Shown piece after piece: positions 24,275 to 37,700 of a stretch of 64,000 bases of DNA (within the stretch, counting starts at the first letter, position 1; every line of letters begins with the position of its first letter). Below the pieces are notes generated by a model that saw nothing but the letters and a program-made list of their open reading frames with translations, was not told the origin of the DNA and did no database searches. This stretch comes from Rhyacophila brunnea (Eukaryota > Arthropoda > Insecta > Trichoptera > Rhyacophilidae): positions 186,001 through 250,000 of the forward strand of contig JAGYXB010000185.1 of NCBI GenBank assembly GCA_022495005.1. Direction: 5' to 3'. Made by a program: the position numbers and the translations under genes.

Positions 24275-26829
24275 ACCAACTGCTCATGAAGTAGAGCTCA
24301 AAACCACTGATCGTAACCTCCAAACGATAGTGACTAATTATATTATGAAATTAATGACGAAAATAGGTTAGTAATATCCACATACGGTAGTAATAATATG
24401 TCGATAGCTCAGCTTTTTTTAAAATTAATAAATTTAATTTAGTCATTATAGCACCTGTACATGTGCATGGATTTACTGGCACCAATAGTGTGTAAATTAA
24501 ACTATCGCGATAATAACTGTTTATATGCAAAAATGCTGACTGTCTCGCCAATCTCATTCTTCAAGCGTAAGTGAGACGCGCTTTTATGGTACAATTTGAC
24601 AGGTTGTAAAAATCGGTTAACCTAGAACTGAGTCTAGTTAAACGTAGAAGGCGGTGTAGTTCGTTTTTTCGCCGGCAGGTTCGCCACTACCGTTCTACTA
24701 CGCAGGCGCAGATATCGCACAAGTCAGCAATAAATCCATGCACGTATAAACGGCACATTTAAAAATACGGAGACGTCACGTGACAATATTCAATAATATT
24801 TCTGAATACACTTGAAATTTTTACGCAATTTTAAAATTAGAATTACCCAACAAACGTAACGACTGCATGAAATGGAGATTATTTGAATACCTACATAAAT
24901 CTTATGTCACATTGAAGCAAGAAGCACATAGTATTAAAAATATATTATTATTATAGTATGTACGTTAATTTAATATTTTAGATCAATATACATATTAATC
25001 CTGTTAGACAAAAAAAAACCACAACAAAAATATTAATATTAACACCTCTCATATGAATAATAAAATTAGAGAATAAACTAACACATATAATTAGGTACTA
25101 TTAACAACAAGTTAGTTATCATTATTATTGGATAAAATATTGTTTATTAGGGCCTATTTTGGTTTGAGCGAAGATTGTCATTACTGTATAATTAAAATAT
25201 TATTTATTATACATTTAAAATACTGTTTTTTAGAACATTATTTCACAGATTGCAACACCATCTATTATTAATTGTACAATCAAGAATATTTAGCATTAGA
25301 TAAGTACACTGTTAAATCTAGGACAGGTATCTGTATATTTCTAACGTAGCCATAAATGCAGGTAATTATCGAAATTGTTTTCAAATTCAATTCCATTATT
25401 TGTACTTCGACATAAAATCTCATTATGTTTTCATTATTATTGTACAGTACAGTAAATCTCGGCTTACGAATGTTCCGAATTAGGAACATAATATATTTTA
25501 TTATAATAAAGAAAGGTTGACCGAATTAAACCGTAACCTTACGAACTTCCGATACAGTGTTTAGGACAACACACATAAAACAAATAGTTGACAAATAATT
25601 GGGTACTTAGTAGCTTGGTACCAAAGTCAGACAATCGCCAACTCCCACTAAATTCATGTCTTAATTGATTATGGTAGTGCGAGTGATGCTCTTTTTAAAA
25701 AAATCCACCAGAACTATCACAAACAGTCGTTTTCATTTAGATTTTTGAATTTAAAATTCCTATGTACTATCAAAAACAGACAATTGACACCAATTGACCA
25801 ATCACTGAGTTAGAATCTACTTCATTAATTTTAAAACTTTCCACATTTTCTTAGTTTTGACCCTGAAATTTTAGTGAAAAAAAATGAAACTTTATATCAA
25901 AAGTGGACACTTACAGGATGCCCGTATCACAAACGGACAAACACCAAAGTTTCTATCAAAAGCGAACGTAAGTATTTTTGAATTATTATAGTATTGTTTC
26001 TGTACATCCAAACATTATTCATGTTTTTATTGTGTATATGTGTCGCTACATTTCAAAATCAGCCAAATCCACCTTTAGGTATTTTTTACTTTTTTGTGAA
26101 TTGCTGAAGAACTACTACTTTCTAACATTTCTGCATTATCAAAATGTGGAATTTATTAATTTTAAATATTCTGTACTCAAAATAATATAAACTTTCACCC
26201 TTGTGACTGTGTATTTGAGAAAACATAAAGCTGTTTTTCTCCTATTTATCTATTATGGACTTGGCTGATTTTGAAATCTAGCGACACATAATATATGCTT
26301 CATTATGTATGAAATGAAAAATCACCTCCGGTAAAATTTAGTAGCTGGCTTATGTCCCACTTTGATACTTAAGTACTCAATTAATATTGCCAAATTGTAG
26401 AGCGTCAATACAAAATTGCATTATCGTGTCTATCATCTATATACAACTGGACTATCTCAAGCACAATTTATTAAATCATTATAAGTATATTTTTTTTACT
26501 TCTTTAGTTTATTGAGGTTCGATAGTTTTGGCACAAAACAAAACAGCTGGATGAGTGTCAAGCGAGAGAAAGGGATGCAGTAAGCTTGTGCAGCCAACAA
26601 TAGTAACAGTAGCTATGATTACATTGGCTCTGCTTAATTCCTGCGCAGTAGAAGAAATCATATCTGCACAATCGCATCTAGACAATAAACTTTCAATTAT
26701 CTGGATGTGTATTATCAGTGCACAAAATGAACAAGGTTTTGTATTTATATTCGAAAATCGTTCTAAGATTCACCACCAGAAGAATCACAGATTTTCTTAA
26801 ATAGTATTTATGAATTCCGGGACACACTG
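24275..26829. other. Intergenic, repeats only
   Basis: 25440-25560 (CAGTAAATCTCGGCTTACGA...) looks like a decayed Tigger-type end. 25720-25975 has repeated ATCAAAAGYGGAC and ATCACAAACGGAC words. The MITE at 26.04 kb is listed separately. 26555-26800 is open but unrecognised. Confidence 0.45.
26037..26290. mobile_element. 254-bp MITE with 32-bp inverted ends
   Basis: Ends TATGTGTCGCTACATTTCAA / TATGTGTCGCTAGATTTCAA (complement), then AATCAGCCAARTCCA in both. Flanking TA. Interior non-coding. Confidence 0.9.
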
Positions 26830-27180
26830 TGAAAACAATTCTCTGAGAAGAATATTTGGATCAGTTAAAGAAAACCAGAGATCGTGTATCCGTATGAATG
26901 CTGAGCTCTGCGAACAATTTAAGCTTAATATAGTTAATGTCTTGAGAGCGCAGACTCACATGGGCTGGTTACATCAGTTAGATGCAATGTATCTAGAGCT
27001 CTCCATACGGTATACGACGGAAACCCAGTAGGAACATGGCCCCTTAGGAGATGGACGGATAATTTCAAGACACTGATTGTAGAGAGAGAGAGTTCGGGAT
27101 AGAAATCCCTTTATAAGGCTTGTGCAGTTAGCCATGCATCTGAATGGTCTTTAGTGCCAGCCGAAGTAAGTAATATTTAT
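26830..27180 (+). pseudogene. LINE ORF2 C-terminal fragment, copy 1
   Basis: Reads LRRIFGSVKENQRSCIRMNA, then ELCEQFKLNIVNVLRAQ, matching the LRRIFGPVxENGxWRIRxNxELYELYK region near the end of insect non-LTR retrotransposon proteins. The downstream part (GTWPLRRWTDN, HASEWSLVPAEV) corresponds to the GRPRxRWxDD tail. Frameshifted. Same family as 63717-63985. Confidence 0.75.
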
Positions 27181-27814
27181 TAAATAATGGCCTAGCCAGA
27201 CGGATGCACAATTTGCAACAAATTGATATAAACTGTGATCTTGTCTGATTACAAAATTGTAATCACGCATGACACTCCACAGTTTCTGTCAAGTTTGGCA
27301 AGAATAGTCTGCATTAGAGATATGTTTCAGTACCTATTAAAAAAGTAAAATAAAAATGAACGGTTCAGGTTATCTGTGTCTCTTCTTACTGTCTATCATT
27401 CTGCCTGTTGTGAGTCTACTGAATAAGATTTACCGAGTGGTATATTTCTGATTATTAAAAAAAAAACAATAGTCCACTTGAAATAGTCTTGTCTATAATA
27501 TAGTGATGATAATAATATAATCATAATATACGCAGCTTTCTTTATTGTACAGATGATTTCAGATAATCTAAGGTTTTTATCACAAAATTTAAATATTTAA
27601 GTCACCTCATAGTTGGCTGAATGCTGAAGTAAACTCCATCATAACATAAAGATGGCTTATCGAATTATGAATATAAAATTATTTTCAAAACTGATTTTCG
27701 ATCACAATCTTGTTCACAAACTGAGGCTTACTGTAACACAACTGTACTCAGTTTGTTACTGTTGTTAAGTAATTTGCAACCGTATTCAGTATGGCAATAT
27801 TACTCTGTACCTTC

Positions 27815-27820
27815 TTTATT
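27815..27820 (-). promoter_or_regulatory. Candidate polyadenylation signal of Myb
   Basis: AATAAA on the minus strand about 125 nt beyond the Myb stop codon. A second AATAAA lies at 27546-27541. Either would give a short 3' UTR. The choice cannot be made without transcript data. Confidence 0.45.
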
Positions 27821-27945
27821 CAGTTTATATAACGACACTAAATATTGTCATCACCACCGAAAGATACTATCAAATTACCTTTAGTGTATTCGCTACGGAA
27901 TAATAGCATGATTTGTCATTAAAATTATCAGGTAATCTGATTGAA

Positions 27946-28728
27946 TCACAAAAAACTCCAGGCATTGTCCTCATCGGGCTCGGGGACGGTGTAATCGATC
28001 TTACGAGGCTGCCAGCTATTCTGATTCTCAGTATTCTCACAGTCCCACCGGCCACCACTGAGGGAATTCTGCATCAACTTTTGAGAAAGAATATTATCAA
28101 TTGCCGTAGTGGACGTCTTTTGATTTGTCACCTTATAGATATGCTTCGCGAAAGCATCGGCTAGGGTGGAACGCGGCGCTAGCGGAGCATTACTAAATTT
28201 CGCAATATTTGTAATATTTTTTAAACATCCTGTTTCCGATTTGATGATTCTTAAATCGTCCGAAACCATCGCTTTGTAACGGTCCGCGTTGAGTCTGGAG
28301 AAACTCTGCCCGGGCGGAGATTTCTCAGAGTAACTTTCGTCGAATATTCCGCTGTCTGTTTGTACATTAATACCGCGATTGCTGTCTACGGATAGATTAA
28401 ACGAATCGTCGTTTTGGTTGTCCCGGTAGTCCGTCATTGAGTTAGTATAGTACACGGTGTTCTGGCGGTCGGTTTGAGCGGGAGGATAAACGTGCTGAGG
28501 GGAAGAGTCGGAAGGTTGAAAGGATTGTTCCTTGTGTTGTACCTTATTGGTGGCGTAATCGTCGCGGTATGGCGGCGGGATGATGGTGCGGTCTGTCTCT
28601 AGGATGGTGGTGCTGTTGGCCATCGGGGCATCATCCCCGCTCAGGAAGCTACTCGACTCGTCTCCCAGGATGTTCTTTATGATGGACGGGGGGGAGAACA
28701 TTCCTGACGCGTCCGCCAATGACTTGCT
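27946..28728 (-). CDS. Myb: Myb terminal exon and stop codon
   Basis: Acceptor TTTCCAG|AGC, phase 0; 260 codons then TGA at 27948-27946. Opens SKSLADASGMFSPPSIIKNI, is Ser/Asp/Asn-rich and ends PEPDEDNAWSFL. The early SPPSIIKNIL resembles the SPPSILKK block of Myb C-termini. The long uninterrupted frame in AT-rich DNA and the higher GC support coding. A likely cleavage signal lies about 125 nt downstream. Confidence 0.93.
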   Translation of the reverse strand, partial: SKSLADASGMFSPPSIIKNILGDESSSFLSGDDAPMANSTTILETDRTIIPPPYRDDYATNKVQHKEQSFQPSDSSPQHVYPPAQTDRQNTVYYTNSMTDYRDNQNDDSFNLSVDSNRGINVQTDSGIFDESYSEKSPPGQSFSRLNADRYKAMVSDDLRIIKSETGCLKNITNIAKFSNAPLAPRSTLADAFAKHIYKVTNQKTSTTAIDNILSQKLMQNSLSGGRWDCENTENQNSWQPRKIDYTVPEPDEDNAWSFL

Positions 28729-31700
28729 CTGGAAAATAAACAAACAATATTGTCAGTTTATTAATTAGTGATTATCTCCCAAAGAGTCAAACTATAACAA
28801 GAAGAAAGCAGCCTTGTGAGATTTAGTTAGAGTATTGAAATACAAAATGACATTTGTGAAATGTTTTTAGTGTGGTGAATTTGGTAGGCAGAGCAAGATT
28901 AATGTTTTGTAAGAAAGCACATTGGAATTGAAATAGGGCAGCTTGTTAATTTCTTCACTTTTCAATACAAATGACATAAATACGCATTTGACAATTTGTT
29001 GATTGTGAATTTAATATTCTTTAAATCACTGTACATGTTCTGCTAAATCAATGCTGATTTAATATATGGTTGAACGTAAGCTCACCGGGGTCTCTATGAT
29101 AAACATGTCGGGCACCTTCTGCGCGTTGCCTGCTGCACCGTGATCCAACGGCACGGGTGCCCCGCTTGAGTGAGGCGTGCTGGTCGTCCATGAGTAAGGC
29201 AGAGCCTTGCGCGCTCTTTTGTGTTGGCCGCTGACAACCGATGCAGACGTGGAGCCTCCGCTCGAGCAGGCGTCTCTGCTCCCCGATTGATGAGAGGGAA
29301 CCGCATTTTCTTTGCCATAACCCGTGCCAGCCTGCGTGCCGCGCTGCCCTTCCAAGGATTTCCGCTTCAGAGATGCTATACCTGAATCGTACAGCATCTG
29401 CAGACGGAATAAATTACACTCATCAATTGGACAGCATTATGGATTCACAGTAATATTTTCCCAAGCCGAGAAAGAAGTTACAATGTTTAATTTTTCCACT
29501 AGCTGTCCACTAGTTGGGTAATGATATGTAATTCGCTGCCAACCCAAGACATATGAATGTAAAATTGCACAATATCATAAAACATAAATTATTACATGTT
29601 GTATGATAAAAAAAAAAAAAAATTGAATAAAGGAGGAGAAAAAAGGAGTTTCATCCATATAAGTACACAAAATAATTATACCGTTCAACTATCAAATTTT
29701 ATGCTACTCGTAGAATAAATTATTCATTAGATTGCTTTCATTTTCGTGGGCAAGCATGAAGTTTTTTATAATACTGAGATTTTGTAATTTTACAAAACAT
29801 TTATCCCACTATCTATGAATTGTAAAACTAATAATTATGTTCTTTCGGATGGAAAGCATAGACCTTAAATTAAAGAGGTTCAAAAACAAAGAGTAACACA
29901 GTGCACTGTGGAGAGATGCATGTTGGACATAAACCATGGGGATCGAAAATGATGCTCTATCGCTATGATGGAGGTGAGCACAAACTGAAGGTGGCCAATG
30001 TACGATTTTCATTTGAAAGGGTGTTTTCATGAGCACGGTGAAAAATTAAACCTCATTGGACGTACCTGTCCGTTGTGGAAGGATCCTTCGGCGGCAGAGA
30101 TGTCCTCCTCCGTGTGGTAATGAGAGTCGTTGAGGTGAGACCCGCTCGAGCTCTCCTCTCTCTTGATTATCTCCGTGAGGTCGTGCGCCAGCACCCCCGG
30201 GGACGACGGCTCGTACTTCAGTTGACCCGACTGCTTTTCCATCTCAGCCATGGCGTTTTTGAATGGAGTGGGTGTTCTGACATGGAACACAATAGAAATA
30301 TTATAATTTTTTACTAGTATAGGTTATTCTACATGGACATGAAAAAGCAAGGGAATTGTACTTCTGCAGATCGCCATAATAATATAAATCTATAAGGAGG
30401 AATGCAATGTAAAAAATAACTTAACAAGTGAATTTTGTAGTGAACCTGAGTGAATAGTACCTGAGGGTATGCTGCAATAGCGACCTTCGTGAAGGGATTG
30501 GAGTGATGCACGAAGAATTATGAGAGACTCCCATCCCGCCCATGCTGGGAGTAGGCGTGTGCAATGGACTTACACCGCTTTCCTGAAATAAATAAATACT
30601 TATTTAATGTTTTACAATAATTGCAACATATTAATCTGATTTCACCTATTATCAAATTATTTCATAATACAGCCGAACTTGGCTATTACGAGGAAGATGG
30701 GACCGACTGAATTTGCTCATTATAAGCATTACTCGTTATATAACATTTTTCGCGCCACATTCTAAGCATAGAACTTAAAAAATCTGAAAACCATCGTAAA
30801 AATCCGCAAAACAAGCATGGCATTCATAAACTACAAAAGAAGTTGTTTATTGTCATGAGCTGCCGGCGCTGGTAGGTACCTACTGACTTCACAAAGCTTG
30901 GATTTTTACATGCAATTTCAACCATATGCGTGGATACTTTTTCAATGTTGTCGGCGAAAACACCAATTAGGTACTTAGACACTTAACTAGTGTCATAAAC
31001 GTAATCCGATCTCGGCGGCATCCTGCCAGGTTGGATTTTATTGCTTAGGGCGACAACTACTATAATCCGCCGTTATTTTTACTAGTTGAAAGCACAAAAT
31101 CAAGCTCTATAATTTGCCGGTATTCGATTGTCAAATTCAGTAGTCCGCCGCGTACAAGTATACAACGTAGATGCGACGGGTTTATTTTGGATTCTTCTCC
31201 TCGTAAAACGTATGTTCATTGCGAAGAAAGTAATGTACCAGAGAGGAAAATGCCCAAGGACCGCATCACAATAATTATGCCGTGCTCCAATGCAACCGGG
31301 ACATGCAAAATGAAGCTTTAGGTCATAGGGAATGCCAGGAATCCTAAGCCATTCAAGATTATCTGCCTCACTGAACAACTGGTTGTGTCAAGTGATTTAC
31401 TGTTTAATATTTAGTTAATAAACTTAGTTTACAAATATGTATAATTTCGTAAATACCTGATTTTGATTATAAATAAAACCGTAATTTTCTAGTACTAATT
31501 TCTCAAAAAAAAACTATTTTTATGAAATCCTGTTCTAATTTTTACCATACTATTTTGTATGTATGCACTATAATCCGCCGCTTTCACTAATTGGACACTT
31601 GTCTGGTTTTTGGGGTGGCGGATTACTGAGAGAGTACTGTATATTAATTCATGGAGTGCTGTGAAAAATATTAACATCAACAAACAAATGGGAAAGGACC

Positions 31701-34700
31701 GAGAAGTTGTGCGTAGTATTAAAACCAGAAAAGTATAGTACTTCAGCCTCACTACGAGAGGATAGAAGAAGTACACCATTCCCTGACTCATTATGTAAGG
31801 AAAGAACGGTGAATGTAGCAGAAAACGACACTGCATTTCATGATTTAAGAACCTCTGTGATTGGTAAAACAGATTCACTGAAATGTTATGGGTAACAGAC
31901 AATAAAACAAAGATTGTCATGATGGTGACTCCTAATAATGAACAGCATGAGAAAATATGTTTACCAACTGTAACATAACAAAAAATATATATTTGTAATA
32001 CACATATAATATATTCATCATGTAGCCCAATGACAGTGGTGTGGTGATAGAACCGAAACGATCAAGTAAACACAAACCACATACATTGATATATTGTGGG
32101 GAATCAAACCCAGTCCCCGGGTGAGAGTGCGGTGCCTTACGCGCTGGAATGCAAGGGCCGCTTTATAAGATTGATTGATTTATAACACAATTGATTAACA
32201 TACCTTGACAGATTTGGGAGAGTCCCGCTTCACGGGAGTGGTCTGAAGGGGAGTGTCAAATGAGAGCATTCCCATGTTATTTGGACTGTTCAAGAATTGG
32301 GATGGACTGAACGGCAGCTCCTTTATCGGTGTCATTAACTGAAAAGAATTATAAAATATTCCATAAAATGTATATTTTTTAATCGAACTTTTTTATCAAA
32401 TCACTATACAATCAAGATATTGTTCAACAGGTTCGCTGCAGCCCTAAACGAAATTTATTGGTTCCCTAATTGCTTTTATGGGATTTGGTGCTCACCATGT
32501 TAAGAAAACTATCAAATTTCAAAGCAATCCACTGAGTAACACTAAAATGAAGAACAATTAATATTTTCTTTGAACGGTAGCGTGCTTGAGTAAAAAACTT
32601 TTTATCTTTATAAAATCATAATGAAAGATATTCTAAATAACCTAATGCTGAACTTGTGATGAGCGATAATGATAAGTGGTATGTAGGTTGGACTTTATAA
32701 AACAGAGTGCCAAAAAATGTCTATAAAAAATCTAATTATGATGTAAAATAAAAACTAATTAGTGAAAAATATCGGTAACGTATTCAACTACGATGCCAGC
32801 TAAGAAATAAACCACTCAATGGTAGTGCCAGTGAAATAATGACAATTTCGTGATTACTATACAGGCGGCTCCGATCGGATACGGCGGCACCGAATATGAG
32901 TGGCCACGCGGCTTCGATTGGCGCCGGTGGCAGCAAACCGGTTAAACATAAATTGTTGAAATTCTAATGGATTTAAATTCAAATTCCATCAAGTACCTTC
33001 GATCGATAGTATTAATATTATAAATTGTTGATCCAATTTTGTCAGAGGTTGCTTCTTTACGCGTTGTATTAGTGATTACAGTTTAACATAATAAAAAAAT
33101 GTTGCAATTTTCGCAAAATCGACATTAGATAAGAAAAAAAGGTTAACATATTTAGTGAGTCGGCCTGAAAGTATTGAAATTTTTCTCATTTAAAAAAAAT
33201 AGCATTTTTTTATAAATTCCCAAAGCACAAGGGATTAAAAGGATCAAAAAAGTGCATCGGTAACTAAATTGGGCAAATTAACTTTAAAGTTATACTTTAT
33301 AATTAGTATAAATTCTACATGCATTTTGTAAATAATGTCTTGTACTCAAATGCTTTATTCTTATAGCCACGTTTTTGTGTGGTGATTTTTGTCGTTCAAC
33401 TGTCTGTTGAATGTTAAACAAAAAATTGTAAGGAATATTCGCACGTATCCATTAAAGTTGTAATCAAGATGGCGTCAAGTGAAACAAATTTAGTTTGACG
33501 TGCCGATGCGAGTTGTTAGACAACCAGTAGACAGACACGAATGATTATTGACTATCGAATCGAGAAAAGTAAAAAGGATCCAACTTCATTCAATTCAACT
33601 TATAAGTTGATCAACGTTGTTGAAATAGGGTTCACACTTATCAACTAACTATAGTTGAATGACAAAAATCATCACGTGAGAATGCAGCATAAATTTAAAA
33701 AAAATATTGATATTTCTTTATACATAGTATGTCAGGTCAAAACGTTAAAGTCAGATATGTTGCTACGAACAATATAATGACATTTTATATACAGAAGTTC
33801 AAGGATTGTAATCTAACATTAGGAACATTATAACTTTCCAACAATGTCCACACATAAGTATGGGGTGGGGTGATGTGTAGCTGCTCCTGACTTATTTTTA
33901 AAAAATTTTGTTGTCAATGACGAAAGGCGATTATAAACGAGCAGATATTTACCAGACATCTGAAAGGGGTCAAAGAGTCAGCTGTCGAATGATAGGCGGC
34001 ACCGGCTCTCTTGGATTTGGCCCTTCTCAAGATGGGCGGAGGTGAGTTATTGCGAGGCGCAATCGCCTTCCCGGACGGCGAGACGTTCACACTCGCATTT
34101 TCCAACATGACACCGCCGGGGGAGTCGGAAAATTTGACTGAAAGGAAAAGAATTTTTATAAGACATGCGTTAATTATTTCCACGGGGATATTTTAATATG
34201 ATTTTCACGACTATATTTGGCTTATCTTAAGATTTGTTTCTATAACTACATTACTAAAAAAATAATGAATAAAAACTATGTTGCATACTTAAACATGTTT
34301 TTCAGAATTATATAATGGCAACACATCAACTTTGTTGGCATTCACAAAAGACATGTCACTTAATATACTGATTAATGCAACATTGTTCATTGGAAAAACA
34401 GTCGTTCATCGTTGCAACAAACCCACAACCGTTATGTCAAAACACCGACTTAAGTCAGCGTTTGTGTCATTTTTGTAATTCACATATTAGCCGTGTCAGT
34501 CTGTTAAACAACAGTATGATCATGTGAAAACAGAGATCGTAATGACATAATTTTTGTATGAGGAGAGGTTGTGAAATATCCTTCTTAGGGTTAAGACACA
34601 CGACACTGCAAGTTGACGCGGATACTAGGTTAGTTTGGCGTGCCAGATGTGCATTGCATTTTCTATGCTCCACACGTCAACTAGCAGGATCATGTGTCTT

Positions 34701-37700
34701 AGCCATTAAAATCGAAGCACTGTGTATATTTCAAAGTGATAGATGCACCCAATACTTCTACCTATTTATTATGTAGGCATATTTTCATTCAATGGCATCT
34801 AGCAGGTTTGAATATATTTTGACAGTCGAGTTTTTGACATTGTACTGTGACATGGATTAAATTGTGCCTGTATGTGCGGTTGGGAATGCAATTTTGTTAG
34901 CATTTCTGAGTTTGAATTATGTTGGTGTCGCGTCGAACGTCAGGGCATGCGTGCAAGGTGTATACAGGAGTGTATATGAATAATAATTAAAGCGCTTACT
35001 GGGTGAGAGAGTTTGGAATTCTCGTTGCAAGTTCTCACTGATAGCGGAATTTAAACTTTCATTTCTGGACGATAAGGGACTAGTTGTGGTGTTTTGCGAA
35101 TAATATCTGAAAATAAATTAACATAATCAATAATCAACCAGAGATAATCAATATTTACAAAGTAGAACTCATTATTCAAGGGATAAATGAACACAATACG
35201 ATTTTATGGACAATATAGAAAATAACCCCGCATACTTCTTAAACCTAGTCCAGCAGCTTTATATAAACCGCGAGTGTTCCAAAAAATGACAAAAATATCT
35301 TTATTCCACATATGTACGAATTGATGGAAGTCTCTCGCAAATGATTCCGCAGATGAGATGTGTGTCGCGGGGGGTGTTTCCCCGGTCTCTGTAGGCCGCA
35401 AAATCATTAAATTTATATACGTCTTACTGTCAAATAGTATATAAAATTCGTATCAATTACATTTTGAATACGTTTAAGTCATTTATGATTCCATACAATT
35501 TGTTTCATAAAGGTTTCCTCTAGGATTGCAGTTTAGATTATTTTTCGATCGTTTTAAAATTTAATGTCAAGCAAGTTCTTCGATTTTCATATAATAACAG
35601 TTAGTATCGTTTCATTTATACAAATATCCCTTCTGACTGACATCCTAAGACTCTTGAGGTATATGTGGAGATAATATTATCACCGTAAGAAATCATCTGT
35701 CATCTGCAAATCCATCTGCAGTCATTTTATAATTTGAAACGAATAGTTAGGTACATAATTGCAATACTGAAATTACACAATGACATTTCATTTTCTCTTG
35801 TACGAATAAAAAAGATACAAATAATTTGTTCAAATGCGCATGCGCAACTAGTTTACCCTGTTCAATGTTCACCAAACCAATGAACTAGATATTAGTGATA
35901 TAATATGGAATCAGCAAACCACCGTCAATATTTGTGCCCGGCCTGACTATAGAGCTTGTTGTGAGGCTCATATGCTCCGTTCAAAACAAAAATATAGGGA
36001 TAAATCATCAATCACAAACCTGTCTATCAAACTTTCCGCTATTGACGGCGCGTCGTCATGAACCGACCGGTTATTCTGAGAGGTATTGTGTTGGTCGTGT
36101 TGAGCGCCCCCCATCTCCAGCACCTGCTTCTTGAGCACCTCCCTGAGGTGGAGGAACTGCGCTGACTTGGCCTGGGGTTTGGCAACGGGAGGGGGCGCCG
36201 TCGGGTAAAGCACCACTTCACTGCTGGACGCGTTACTATGGCAACTATTCGACGGGTCGTTATTGCACAACTCCATGGACCAGTCCATCTTGAATATGTC
36301 AAAACTTGATTAAAAACGGAGCCAAGGATCATGATCATGCAAATTTAGTCTATTTTATATGCACACTTTCATCTCTTACAGTGAATATTTAACAAGCTTA
36401 AAATGGGCCTTTGGTCTCAAAAGCATTCTGTATAATATGACAAAGATAGATCTCTTCTCCAGGTATTCAGTAATCATATTAATTATATATCGTTGGATGA
36501 ATAAAATTGTACAAAACTAATCAGAAAAGTATTTTTTTTTTTAAATAAATAACAACATGTGCTAATTTTGATGGTTAGGAATTCCTTTATATTTTCAATG
36601 TCCATTAACTGACATAACTGATGATTATCGATTTTTGTTTTAATATTTTAATATACTGCTATTGCCATTTGACCTCTTCATCTGCAAACCAGCCAACTGC
36701 ACTTTTGACCAAAAATGAGATTTTGATGACATTTTGTTATAAAGCATGTTTTCTATGCTCACACAAAATTTCAAACTCCTAAACCTATAAATAAATGTGT
36801 TATTCTTCACACAAAACAGCCAACTGCAAGTGCCAAATTTCCAATATCGTAAATGGAACAACTCCGCTCTTTGCATAAATTTCTTTATGTATAAAAGGAA
36901 AGCTAAAATATTGCAGCTTATTTGTAAAAAAAAAAAAATCCAAGTTCCAAATTACTAAGTTCTTTCTCATTCCTGAACAATTTGCCCAAAATGAAGTTAG
37001 CCAATTTGCAAATTAAGCAGTCGCATTGTTCTTTCACTGAATAGTAGTAAGTAACCAAAATGAATCATATCTATTTTCTTATATTATCATCATGGACCGT
37101 AAAATGATTGAAAACATGGCAAAGTATTGGTAATTTGACTGGTATAGTAATGTGACAAATCAATCATTACGAAAAAATGACAGAATGATGTGTTCAAACA
37201 TTCTCAGCGTTTATGACTTCATAACTTTATTTACTACATCCATGGTTGTCACATAATTATCACATACTAGAATTTAAATGTAAGAATGAATAAATATTAC
37301 AAGTAGATTTGTGGCTGAAAAAGCCTACATACTCCATATTTCACAGCGAGAAAGTCAATGGAATTTCACTGTTGGTGAAACGACACCTTATACAACTCTA
37401 CCGGTGATCAGAACCAGAAAGGTAAAGGACTGCTTTGTTAGGGCTAAGCCACAAACTGATCCACTACAGTTTGCGCCAATTTGGTTTGGCTAGGCAATTA
37501 GGTGTCTAACCTGTGTACTGTAACCGTAACAATAAATTGCTAATATTGAGTTCTTTATCAATGATGAATGCAAACAAAATATAAAGATACAATGGCAAAA
37601 AAAAACAAAAAACAACAACAAATTTAGAACACACATACACAATAATATAAAAACCATAATAATATAGAGGAAAACTTTACAGAGAAAATTTATTGGCACA

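Noticed and set aside
29094..29453. Other open frames overlapping the 29.1-29.4 kb exon
   Set aside because: Shadows of the GC-rich Myb exon in other frames.
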